DNA of 5,010 bases from Bacillota bacterium (GCA_009787135.1 WRGP01000091.1:1-5010), one strand, 5' to 3'. Counted from the stretch's first letter, positions 1 to 5,010 are shown. Translations and numbers: made by a program. Notes: a model not told the origin generated them from the sequence alone.

Positions 1-32
1 CGGCCCGCGTGAACCGCGGCTTGCGGGGGGTA

Positions 33-734
33 TCAGTCCCGCCGGCGGTGGCCGCCAGACAAAGCAAGCAGGCGGAGGAGCTGTAAAGCCGCCTGGAGCG
101 CGGCGGCCACGTACGTAAGCCCGGCGGCGTTTAGCACCTTGCGCGCGGGCCGAGCCTCCTCATAGGTCAGGTACCCGCCGGCCTCAAGGCTGGCGATGGC
201 ACGGCTGGACGCGTTATACTCGACCGGCAGCGTGATCAGGTAGAACAGCACAACGGCCGTAAAGACCCCAATGCCAATCCATAGCAGCGATTCCCAGCTC
301 ATGAAAAGCCCCAGAAAGAACAGCGGAACAGCGGCGTAGGAACCAACCTGCGCGACGGGCACAAACGCGGAGCGGAGCTTCAGCGGTATGTATTCGTCAT
401 GGTGCTGAAGCACATGCCCTACCTCGTGCGCGGCCACGCCGAGCGCGGCGAGGGAGGAGGAGCCATACACGCCCTCCGACAGGCGCAGGGTGTGTGTTCT
501 CGGATCGTAATGGTCGCTGAGGGTGCCGGGGACGCGCTCCACCGCGATGTCCGTGATGCCGTTTTCCTTCAGCATGGACACAGCGACCTGGGCTGCCGTA
601 AATCCTCTGGAGGATTGCACGTTCTGGTAGCGGCGGAACACGGATTGTACATGAAACTGCGCCCATAAGGCGAAAAGAAGGCCGGGCAGGACGAGCAGCA
701 TGGTGGAATCGTTGAAATAGCCATACGGAACCAT
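33..734 (-). CDS. YugP-family membrane zinc metallopeptidase
   Basis: This 233-residue protein matches the neutral zinc metallopeptidase family typified by Bacillus YugP (Zn_peptidase_2), and its length is normal for that family. It should be a membrane-embedded protease; its substrates are not established. A hydrophobic segment lies at about residues 11-29. The zinc motif AAHEVGH lies at 101-107, with His103, Glu104 and His107 as expected ligands and catalytic residue. It follows the family-typical YDPRTHTLRLSEGVY stretch (76-90). Two adjacent membrane segments occupy about 123-168. The LPVEYNAS motif (169-176) supplies Glu172 as the likely third zinc ligand, and a last hydrophobic stretch spans about 204-225. 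The ATG at 734 follows AAGGAGG with six bases of spacing, which settles the start. The gene lies 126 bp downstream of the glycosyltransferase on the same strand but has its own promoter. The short Arg-rich tail is unremarkable. Family is certain; the physiological role is not. Confidence 0.93.
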   Translation of the reverse strand: MVPYGYFNDSTMLLVLPGLLFALWAQFHVQSVFRRYQNVQSSRGFTAAQVAVSMLKENGITDIAVERVPGTLSDHYDPRTHTLRLSEGVYGSSSLAALGVAAHEVGHVLQHHDEYIPLKLRSAFVPVAQVGSYAAVPLFFLGLFMSWESLLWIGIGVFTAVVLFYLITLPVEYNASSRAIASLEAGGYLTYEEARPARKVLNAAGLTYVAAALQAALQLLRLLALSGGHRRRD

Positions 735-740
735 AAACTC

Positions 741-747
741 CCTCCTT
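741..747 (-). promoter_or_regulatory. Ribosome binding site of the YugP-type peptidase
   Basis: The minus strand reads AAGGAGG, a full anti-16S match, six bases before the ATG at 734-732. It fixes the start codon. Confidence 0.85.
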
Positions 748-750
748 ATC

Positions 751-760
751 AGCGTACGCT
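751..760. promoter_or_regulatory. Perfect 10-bp palindrome at the peptidase transcription start
   Basis: AGCGTACGCT equals its own reverse complement. It sits just downstream of the -10 box (767-772), over the predicted transcription start and before the ribosome binding site. That position would suit a small operator, but no regulator family is recognised, and a 10-bp palindrome can occur by chance. Confidence 0.3.
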
Positions 761-766
761 ATACCT

Positions 767-795
767 ATTATACTCCGGCAGGGGCTTATTCACAA
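767..795 (-). promoter_or_regulatory. SigA-type promoter of the YugP-type peptidase
   Basis: Read on the minus strand, the -35 box is TTGTGA (795-790; four of six consensus bases). After exactly 17 bp comes the -10 box TATAAT (772-767; six of six). Transcription would start near 760, giving a leader of about 25 nt before the ATG at 734. The peptidase therefore need not depend on read-through from the glycosyltransferase gene. Confidence 0.75.
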
Positions 796-860
796 TGCGT
801 ATCATATCCCCAAAGATGTTCCTCCATCCAAACGCAGGAACCGAGGTTCATACGCTTGGC

Positions 861-1889
861 CTACCGAAAGACAAAATCGCGCTGCAGAATGAAACTTACC
901 AAAAAGAGCAAGGTGTCAACAGGTATTTTCACCCAGCTGGCGCTCAGGCCAAGCGCCGTGTGCAGCAACTCCACAAGCCCCGCGCCCGCCGCCAGCTGCG
1001 TCACGGCGAGCAAATAGTAGCGCAGGACGGAGAGCTTGCCAGCCGAGCCGCCAAAGACTGCCCGGCGGTTGAGCTGGTAGTTGAACAGGCTGGACAAGAC
1101 GCGCGCGGCGGCATAGCATAGCCAGGGCGCGAGCCCCAGCGCCTTGAGGCAAAAGAGGTAGAGCGCGTAGTCCACGCAAAAAGATAAGATGGAAGAAAGG
1201 AGAAAGCGAAAGATGACGGAGTAGATGCGCGCGGCGTCGCGCAGGGGATTGAAATGGGAGCCTTTGTTCCCGTCAATATAGATCGTCTCAATTTCCACCT
1301 CCCGAAGCGAAAGGCGCAGGGAACGGAGCCTGAGCAGCATGGTCATTTCATACTCGTAGCGCTCGCCGGGGAGGCGAAGCATGGCGGGAAGCGCGCCGCC
1401 CGGGATGCCGCGAAGGCCTGTCTGTGTGTCGTGACAGCGTATGCCGGTCGCAAAGCGGTAAACGTGGCGGGTGATGGCGTTGCCCGCGCGGCTTTTGAGC
1501 GGCACATTGCCCGCAAACTTGCGCATGCCCATGACGAGCGCGTGCGGCTCCTTTCGCATGACCTCCGCGATGCGAAGGATGTCCGCGCAGGTATGCTGGC
1601 CGTCCGCGTCCGCGGTGATGACGCCGAAAAGGTCCGGGAATGCGTTTAGCGCGGCGTTGATGCCCGTCTTGATCGCGCGGCCCTTCCCTAGGTTCACCGC
1701 ATGGCGTTCCACATGGCAGCCAAGGTCCATGACTTCCTCAAAAAGAGGGCGGAACGCGTTGCCGCTTCCATCGTCGACGACGAGCACGGGCAATTCCTCG
1801 CCGCGAAGCGCGCGGCAGAGCGCGACCATACGGGCATCAGGCTTGTAGGCAGGGATCAGCACGAGGAGGTTTACTTCTTTTGCTTGCAT
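861..1889 (-). CDS. Glycosyltransferase family 2 fused to a GtrA-like membrane domain
   Basis: This 342-residue protein fuses two domains. Residues about 6-215 form a GT-A glycosyltransferase of family 2, resembling dolichyl/polyprenyl-phosphate sugar synthases. Visible motifs are IPAYKP (12-17), VVDDGSG (37-43), NLGKGRAIKTG (66-76), the metal-binding ADADGQH (93-99), TQTGLRG (155-161) and YEYEM (178-182). Residues about 225-342 form a GtrA-like domain with roughly four membrane helices and the family-typical NYQLNRRAVF (270-279) and terminal QRDFVF. The family is expected to load a sugar onto a lipid phosphate at the inner membrane face, with GtrA helping to move it for cell-envelope glycosylation. 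The actual sugar is unknown. A promoter with exact consensus boxes lies directly upstream. The start at 1889 has only a weak AAAGGA (1906-1911), an unusual 16 bases away. No in-frame start lies between that box and the chosen ATG. Confidence 0.92.
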   Translation of the reverse strand: MQAKEVNLLVLIPAYKPDARMVALCRALRGEELPVLVVDDGSGNAFRPLFEEVMDLGCHVERHAVNLGKGRAIKTGINAALNAFPDLFGVITADADGQHTCADILRIAEVMRKEPHALVMGMRKFAGNVPLKSRAGNAITRHVYRFATGIRCHDTQTGLRGIPGGALPAMLRLPGERYEYEMTMLLRLRSLRLSLREVEIETIYIDGNKGSHFNPLRDAARIYSVIFRFLLSSILSFCVDYALYLFCLKALGLAPWLCYAAARVLSSLFNYQLNRRAVFGGSAGKLSVLRYYLLAVTQLAAGAGLVELLHTALGLSASWVKIPVDTLLFLVSFILQRDFVFR

Positions 1890-1936
1890 GGCTTGGCACT
1901 TTGAATCCTTTCGTTTGCGGTCTTTGAGATGGTTTG

Positions 1937-1965
1937 ATTATACGGGGCCGGGGAGGTGCTGTCAA
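1937..1965 (-). promoter_or_regulatory. Consensus SigA-type promoter of the glycosyltransferase
   Basis: On the minus strand TTGACA (1965-1960) is followed after exactly 17 bp by TATAAT (1942-1937). Both boxes match the housekeeping consensus at every position. Transcription would start near 1930, leaving a leader of about 40 nt before the ATG at 1889. Such a promoter predicts strong, basically constitutive expression unless a repressor acts. Confidence 0.9.
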
Positions 1966-1994
1966 TCGGACCGGCCGCATGAAAGTATACGAGT

Positions 1995-2023
1995 TTGTAT
2001 TCAACCTCAAGATATGGTAGAAT
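1995..2023 (+). promoter_or_regulatory. Rightward SigA-type promoter with extended -10
   Basis: TTGTAT (1995-2000) and TAGAAT (2018-2023) are separated by 17 bp. TG at 2015-2016 sits one base before the -10 box, giving an extended -10 (TGnTAGAAT). Transcription would start near 2030. The promoter is divergent to that of the glycosyltransferase, with 29 bp between the two -35 boxes. The first confidently recognised gene downstream is the methyltransferase, about 450 bp away, so the DNA immediately behind this promoter is either a long leader, small genes or a decayed gene. Confidence 0.65.
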
Positions 2024-2067
2024 AGAGGCATGGAGAGCGATAGAATGCGTAGCCGCACACTGCCCCA

Positions 2068-2358
2068 GTGATTTTACGGATACGCAACAGGCGTAAACGG
2101 CATATGGTTGCGGTTGTGGGCACAATGGGCGATCTAATGCAGGTTCTAAGGAGGGTAAACCGCCGTGCCAAGACCAGTTATGAGTGGCATCAGCTTCTTT
2201 TGCGCTGGACGGCGGCAAATTTGGACGGCGAGGCAAAGCCATTCCTGCCGGAACCCTGCAATTGGAAAACCTACGGTGACATGAACGTATACTTTTGGAA
2301 CAAACACCAGTCTGTTACGGTATCTCCGCCACCGCCAGCCATTACGAATGGGCGATGA
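2068..2358 (+). CDS. Possible small hypothetical protein
   Basis: This GTG-started ORF of 96 codons is the only sizeable plus-strand frame behind the rightward promoter. I do not recognise its product. The N-terminal part is very basic (several Arg and Lys in the first 35 residues). The middle is Trp-containing (YEWHQLLLRW, then CNWKTYGDMNVYFWNK), and the tail is a short proline run. No ribosome binding site precedes 2068. Its start overlaps the stop of a 13-codon ORF (GTGA at 2068-2071), so initiation would need coupling. An internal AAGGAGGG at 2148-2155 serves a GTG in another frame instead. It may be spurious, or a fragment of a former gene. Confidence 0.2.
   Translation: MILRIRNRRKRHMVAVVGTMGDLMQVLRRVNRRAKTSYEWHQLLLRWTAANLDGEAKPFLPEPCNWKTYGDMNVYFWNKHQSVTVSPPPPAITNGR
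2148..2155 (+). promoter_or_regulatory. Strong ribosome binding site without a recognised gene
   Basis: AAGGAGGG lies nine bases before a GTG at 2165, which opens an ORF of only 39 codons ending at 2284. The match to the anti-16S sequence is as good as those of the real genes here. It may mark a small gene or the surviving start of a lost one. Confidence 0.3.
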
Positions 2359-2465
2359 AGAAAATCAAACTGCACAAAAAGATGGCGGGAGTATGAACGC
2401 TATTGGCGGCTTTTTTGCGGGGAACGCCGTATATCCGAGAAGAAAACAAACATGAATACGCAGAT

Positions 2466-2473
2466 GAGGGGGG
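2466..2473 (+). promoter_or_regulatory. Ribosome binding site that decides the methyltransferase start
   Basis: GAGGGGGG ends eight bases before the ATG at 2482. The upstream in-frame ATG at 2452 has no comparable site. This favours the shorter protein, whose first residues MITRKDIDGG also look like the normal N terminus of this family. Confidence 0.6.
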
Positions 2474-2481
2474 TTCGCGCG

Positions 2482-3309
2482 ATGATAACCCGAAAAGATA
2501 TCGACGGCGGAAACGGGTTCGATTGGGGGCAAACGTCTGAGGCGTACGCGCGGTACAGGGATATTTACCCAGACATTTTCTATGAAAAAATAATTCGGAT
2601 GGGTTTATGCCTTAGTGGGCAGAGGGTGCTTGATATCGGCACGGGGACGGGCGTTCTGCCGAGAAATTTGTATAAATACGGCGCGGAGTTTATCGGCGCG
2701 GATATATCCGAAAATCAAATTGAACAGGCGCGCCGCCTTTGCGCGCAAGCGGGTATGAATATTTCATATGTTGTCGCGCCCGCTGAAAATGTCAATTTCC
2801 CAGACGGTTATTTTGACGTTGTGACCGCTTGCCAATGTTACGTTTATTTTGACAAAGACGTTATATTTTCAAAAATTCATAGGGTTTTAAAGGATCCGGG
2901 ACATTTTTGCATATTATTTATGACGTGGCTTCCCGGTGAAAACGAGATCGCCTTTACCAGTGAAAAACTTATTTTGAAATACAACCCCGCTTGGTCGGCA
3001 AACGGAATGAAGCGGTTTACTTATGATTTTCCCGAACAGGCGCGAGGCTTGTTTGAAGCGGAGGATTCGCTGTGCTATGACGTATCTTTGCCGTTTACCC
3101 GCGAAAGTTGGCACGGGCGCATGAAAGCCTGCCGGGGAATAGGCGCGTCCTCGCTTTCGGCTGACGAAACGGCGGCGTGGGAACATGACCATATTGAGTA
3201 TTTGGAAAGCGTGCCTGAAATTTTTGATATTCCGCATTTCGTTACGGTATTGAACTTGCGTAAAATAGGGAAAGGGGAGGATCCGTCAAACCCTGCCCCG
3301 GGGCAATGA
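2482..3309 (+). CDS. Class I SAM-dependent methyltransferase
   Basis: The 275-residue product is a Rossmann-fold methyltransferase (Methyltransf_11/25 type) that should transfer a methyl group from S-adenosylmethionine to an unknown small acceptor in the cytoplasm. Motif I is VLDIGTGTG (49-57). The acidic residue after strand 2 is Asp74 in GADISENQI. The PAENVNFPD segment (100-108) and FDVVTACQ (111-118) form the later binding motifs, and HRVLKDPG (133-140) is the usual post-motif helix and turn. The conserved C-terminal part includes LKYNPAW (165-171) and LPFTRESWHGRMKACRGIGA (203-222), both typical of this clostridial subfamily. Start 2482 is preferred over the in-frame ATG at 2452, which would add ten residues. 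The last ten residues (EDPSNPAPGQ, 3277-3306) look unlike the family and border an IS66 fragment, so the tail may be acquired. The nearest visible promoter is the one at 1995-2023. Confidence 0.88.
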   Translation: MITRKDIDGGNGFDWGQTSEAYARYRDIYPDIFYEKIIRMGLCLSGQRVLDIGTGTGVLPRNLYKYGAEFIGADISENQIEQARRLCAQAGMNISYVVAPAENVNFPDGYFDVVTACQCYVYFDKDVIFSKIHRVLKDPGHFCILFMTWLPGENEIAFTSEKLILKYNPAWSANGMKRFTYDFPEQARGLFEAEDSLCYDVSLPFTRESWHGRMKACRGIGASSLSADETAAWEHDHIEYLESVPEIFDIPHFVTVLNLRKIGKGEDPSNPAPGQ

Positions 3310-3531
3310 TACGCGTCCGGCCAGTGTCTCGCCGCAAGGCAACAGGGATTCAAAAGCGCCGGCGGCCGTATTGGACAACGTCTGAGGGAAGAATTTCAAA
3401 GATTCAAACGGTCGCAGGCCATTTTCTTTGGCGGTTTCAATGATGGAATAAATCACGGAACTGGCGCGTGCGCCCTTTTGCGAATTTTTAGAGGCGGCCA
3501 GAAGCCATATATAGAACCACTGGGAGCACCT
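3286..3531 (-). pseudogene. IS66-family transposase, C-terminal fragment
   Basis: The minus strand encodes the end of an IS66-type DDE transposase. Recognisable residues run from about 3507 to 3322: WLLAA, then NSQKGARASSVIYSIIE and TAKENGLRPFESLKF, then a leucine-rich link and AFESLLPCGETL. Full IS66 transposases are around 500 residues and end with just this region (KGARASA-IYSIIETAKENGL then a closing LLPW). Here only about 60-70 residues remain, the usual LLPW reads LLPC, and the frame is closed upstream by TAA at 3532-3534. The catalytic core and the accessory IS66 genes are absent, so the piece cannot move by itself. Its open frame runs on to a stop at 3286-3288, overlapping the end of the convergent methyltransferase gene. 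The family call is from remembered motifs, without a search. Confidence 0.75.
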
Positions 3532-3599
3532 TTAAGAGCATTAGGATCCGCAGGGTTGGCTAGTAGTTCCTGTCGGTACATTTGTCCCTTATAGCGAGC
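3455..3599 (-). other. Unidentified coding-like fragment beside the IS66 remnant
   Basis: In another minus-strand frame, beginning just after a TAG at 3602-3600, the DNA reads ARYKGQMYRQELLAN and then PADPNALKGAPSGSIYGFW before running into the IS66 sequence out of frame and stopping. The composition looks protein-like, but I recognise no family. The ATG at 3581 has only a poor, too-close AAGGGA before it. It could be the end of another broken gene joined to the IS66 fragment by a deletion, or chance. Confidence 0.2.
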
Positions 3600-3621
3600 C
3601 TATGAACTCCAAGATACACAA

Positions 3622-4797
3622 TTAATTTACAAAATGCGTTTTATGGACTTCCTGCATATAGGCTGCATATTCCGGAAATTCTTCTATCGGCAAAAAATCC
3701 TCTTCCGTGAGCTTCATAAAGTAACCTAAGGTTTCCCCATTTTCCTGCCGCATATTGGCACAGAAATAAGTTCCCCATTCGGGGTGGGATGTCACAAAGG
3801 GAAAATCAATTGCGATTGTGGGGATAAACCCTTCCACCTCTAAATCATCATTGAGAAGCAAAAGTAGATTGTACCAATTTTCGTTATACTTACATGGAAA
3901 TCGGCCATTCACGACAAACTTGTTTCCTAATGGCTCTATTGCGTTGAACCGCAGCATTCTGACCCATGTATCCCGTGCCAAAATACTGAATTCTCTGTAT
4001 CTTTGCTCTTTGATTACATTCCCTTCCGTATCATATCGCACGATAATTCCACCATAAAGATTCGCACCCAAAGCCAGAATATCTTCATTATTTGTGACAG
4101 CCATATCTTTAAAACGATAGTTGGAATTTATTTTATGTACATCTCTCCAAAGCAATTCTCCTTCCTCGCTTAACTTCATTATTCCACCTCCCGACAAGCC
4201 TTTCTCGTTAGAGGAGGCGGCCCCTACGGCATAGAATGCATCTGCCGCATAGACTGCATAGTTCGTCCGCATAGTACCGCCTGGTCTTTTAGAGGTCTCT
4301 TCCCAGAGAATATTGAACGCTTCATCAATAACTGCTATATAGTCATACTGAAGATTCCATCCATTAACGATGAATCCACCCACAAAATCATAGCAAACCA
4401 TAGCATCCGCCATAACTTGATCTATATCGACAAACAGTTCATTTGCCTCTTGCATATCGCCCGTCGGGCTCACAAGGTAATATGTTCTGCTATTCTCCGC
4501 ATCGTCAGTTTGCCGTAGTATCATACGCCCCTCCCGCGTCAACCCCATAATTCTTTCCGTGCCGTCAGGGATACCATCCCCTACATCCAGCCGCCATTGC
4601 CTTTCTCCATCCACATTGTAAACGCCGACAAACGGTTCCAGCGGCGCGTTGCCCCAAAATTGCAGTCTGCCGTCTGTCCGCATAAACCCTTCTCTGGCAA
4701 TGACCTGTCCATCTTCAAGAAAAACCAGGTTATCCGGATATTCATAGCTCGCCCGTGCGGTTGTGGCCAAACAACAGATCGCCACGAAAAACAGCAT
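3622..4797 (-). CDS. Exported beta-propeller-like protein of unknown function
   Basis: The 391 residues from the first ATG form a secreted protein. The hydrophobic start (LFFVAICCLATTA) ends in an ARA signal-peptidase site, with cleavage likely after residue 16. No lipobox is present. The mature part contains repeated short units of the form hydrophobic strand, Asp/Glu-x-Glu-Gly turn, then Trp or Ile strand: about 57-72 (VYNVDGERQW), 154-166 (VIDEAFNILWEE), 204-219 (IMKLSEEGELLW), 250-266 (VRYDTEGNVIKEQ) and 357-371. These resemble blades of PQQ/WD40-like propellers, so a binding or scaffold role outside the membrane is plausible. No catalytic residues are identifiable. The ATG at 4797 lies 20 bases after GAGGAGG. 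The in-frame codon at the proper distance is ACG (4809-4807), which would add a Lys-Lys n-region. The gene stands alone, and no clear promoter or terminator is seen. Confidence 0.75.
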   Translation of the reverse strand: MLFFVAICCLATTARASYEYPDNLVFLEDGQVIAREGFMRTDGRLQFWGNAPLEPFVGVYNVDGERQWRLDVGDGIPDGTERIMGLTREGRMILRQTDDAENSRTYYLVSPTGDMQEANELFVDIDQVMADAMVCYDFVGGFIVNGWNLQYDYIAVIDEAFNILWEETSKRPGGTMRTNYAVYAADAFYAVGAASSNEKGLSGGGIMKLSEEGELLWRDVHKINSNYRFKDMAVTNNEDILALGANLYGGIIVRYDTEGNVIKEQRYREFSILARDTWVRMLRFNAIEPLGNKFVVNGRFPCKYNENWYNLLLLLNDDLEVEGFIPTIAIDFPFVTSHPEWGTYFCANMRQENGETLGYFMKLTEEDFLPIEEFPEYAAYMQEVHKTHFVN

Positions 4798-4806
4798 ATA
4801 TTTTTT

Positions 4807-4809
4807 CGT
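4807..4809 (-). other. ACG codon at the expected start position of the exported protein
   Basis: On the minus strand GAGGAGG is followed after seven bases by ACG-AAA-AAA-TAT-ATG. The spacing is ideal for ACG and poor for the ATG. With Met at the ACG the protein would begin MKKYMLFFVAICCLATTARA, a textbook signal peptide with two lysines before the hydrophobic core. A T-to-C change in an original ATG is the simplest explanation. Confidence 0.6.
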
Positions 4810-4816
4810 AAAACAC

Positions 4817-4823
4817 CCTCCTC
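4817..4823 (-). promoter_or_regulatory. Ribosome binding site of the exported propeller protein
   Basis: GAGGAGG on the minus strand lies seven bases before the ACG at 4809 and 20 bases, a few too many, before the ATG at 4797. It argues that translation originally began at 4809. Confidence 0.7.
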
Positions 4824-4882
4824 ACTATCTTCCGCAAATAGAACGTCCAGGCATTCCAAATTCTTCCATACAGCATATCGAA

Positions 4883-4909
4883 AGAAGGGGGGAATTTGTG
4901 GTCCCTTCT
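4883..4909. repeat. Inverted repeat AGAAGGG / CCCTTCT
   Basis: Two perfect 7-bp arms (4883-4889 and 4903-4909) flank 13 bases in the intergenic space between the exported protein gene and the probable divergent gene at the right edge. No T-run follows on either strand, so it is not a typical terminator. A regulator-binding site or a leader hairpin is possible. Confidence 0.4.
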
Positions 4910-4962
4910 GAATCGTTGCTGTTTAACGTGAGTTCGACGATTAAGAACAGGGAAGAGCGGGG

Positions 4963-4968
4963 AAGGAG
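4963..4968 (+). promoter_or_regulatory. Ribosome binding site of the edge gene
   Basis: AAGGAG lies eight bases before the ATG at 4977. It is the main reason to propose a gene start here. Confidence 0.45.
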
Positions 4969-4976
4969 TGAAGGTC

Positions 4977-5010
4977 ATGGAGATGCAAGGAAGGTTTTTT
5001 AGGGAGGAAG
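4977..5010 (+). CDS. Probable start of a rightward gene, cut by the window edge
   Basis: ATG at 4977 opens a frame, MEMQGRFFREE, that is still open at the last base. It follows AAGGAG at normal spacing, and the gene would be divergent to the exported protein gene. Eleven codons are too few to recognise a family. Upstream, TTGCTG followed 17 bp later by GATTAA is only a weak promoter candidate. It may not be a gene. Confidence 0.35.
   Translation, partial: MEMQGRFFREE

Larger units (their letters stand above)
2024..2481 (+). other. Promoter-to-methyltransferase region: small overlapping ORFs, no recognised gene
   Basis: No known family is recognised in this stretch of about 460 bp. From the predicted transcription start, short plus-strand ORFs follow one another with four-base start/stop overlaps: 2030-2071 (13 codons), 2068-2358 (96, GTG start), 2355-2396 (13), 2393-2455 (20), then the methyltransferase frame from 2452. 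Each step shifts the frame by -1. A strong AAGGAGGG (2148-2155) also precedes a GTG at 2165, opening a 39-codon ORF to 2284 that overlaps the ATG at 2281 by the same ATGA arrangement. The region could be translationally coupled small genes, a long leader, or the remains of a gene broken by frameshifts. I favour decayed coding DNA or chance but cannot exclude coupling. Confidence 0.4.

Noticed and set aside
1..20. Hairpin CCGCG-loop-CGCGG just after the peptidase stop, as its terminator
   Set aside because: The stem is five pairs, and any T-run would lie outside the window, so it cannot be judged.
798..855. Separated inverted repeat GCGTAT ... ATACGC between the glycosyltransferase and peptidase genes
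   Set aside because: The arms are only six bases and 46 bp apart, with no poly-T, so it is neither a terminator nor a convincing operator.
1871..2242. Minus-strand ORF of 123 codons across the divergent promoters
   Set aside because: It overlaps two promoters and the glycosyltransferase start in another frame, has no ribosome binding site and no recognisable domain.
3463..3479. GC hairpin GGCGCGTGCGCC followed by CTTTT as a terminator for the methyltransferase
   Set aside because: The stem is only four pairs with a four-base loop, the T-run is short, and the bases are the codons of the conserved GARAS motif of the IS66 fragment.
3310..3621. A complete IS66 element
   Set aside because: Only the C-terminal end of the transposase is present. 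No catalytic core, accessory genes, terminal repeats or target duplication could be seen.
4742..4978. Minus-strand 78-codon ORF upstream of and overlapping the exported protein gene
   Set aside because: It overlaps the ribosome binding site and signal peptide region in another frame, has no good start signal, and shows no family resemblance.

Overview
The window looks like chromosomal DNA of a Gram-positive anaerobe of the Bacillota, most likely a Clostridia-type gut bacterium. This rests on the gene families (a YugP-type membrane zinc peptidase, a GT2-GtrA fusion, a MITRKDIDGG-type methyltransferase), the strong AGGAGG ribosome binding sites and the SigA-type promoters. No species can be named from the sequence alone.

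Left block (1-1965, minus strand, visibly GC-rich). A promoter with exact consensus boxes (1937-1965) drives a membrane glycosyltransferase with a GT2 catalytic domain and a GtrA-like membrane domain (861-1889). Downstream on the same strand, with its own promoter (767-795) and ribosome binding site, lies a YugP-family zinc metallopeptidase (33-734). Both are ordinary cell-envelope genes, each with its own promoter.

Middle (1966-3621, mixed composition). An extended -10 promoter (1995-2023) faces right, back to back with the glycosyltransferase promoter. From its predicted start to the end of a class I SAM-dependent methyltransferase (2482-3309), the DNA can be read as an unbroken ladder of small ORFs. 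Each stop overlaps the next start by four bases and shifts frame by -1. I cannot tell whether this is real translational coupling or decayed coding DNA. After the methyltransferase comes the C-terminal fragment of an IS66-family transposase on the minus strand (about 3322-3507 recognisable). Its edge reaches the 3' end of the methyltransferase, which carries a short non-family-like tail there. A further small unidentified coding-like fragment adjoins it (3455-3599).

Right block (3622-5010, lower GC). A minus-strand gene encodes an exported protein with beta-propeller-like repeats (3622-4797, probably meant to start at 4809). The codon at the ideal distance from its strong ribosome binding site is ACG instead of ATG, so the signal peptide may be mis-started. 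Upstream of it lies an inverted repeat (4883-4909), and at the right edge the probable first codons of a divergent plus-strand gene (4977 onward).

The genes do not form one pathway. The window reads as a stable envelope-gene block beside an accessory, rearranged segment. I found no CRISPR array, RNA gene or complete mobile element, and no convincing new defence or metabolic system. The best leads are the ACG start, the overlapping-ORF ladder and the IS66 junction.
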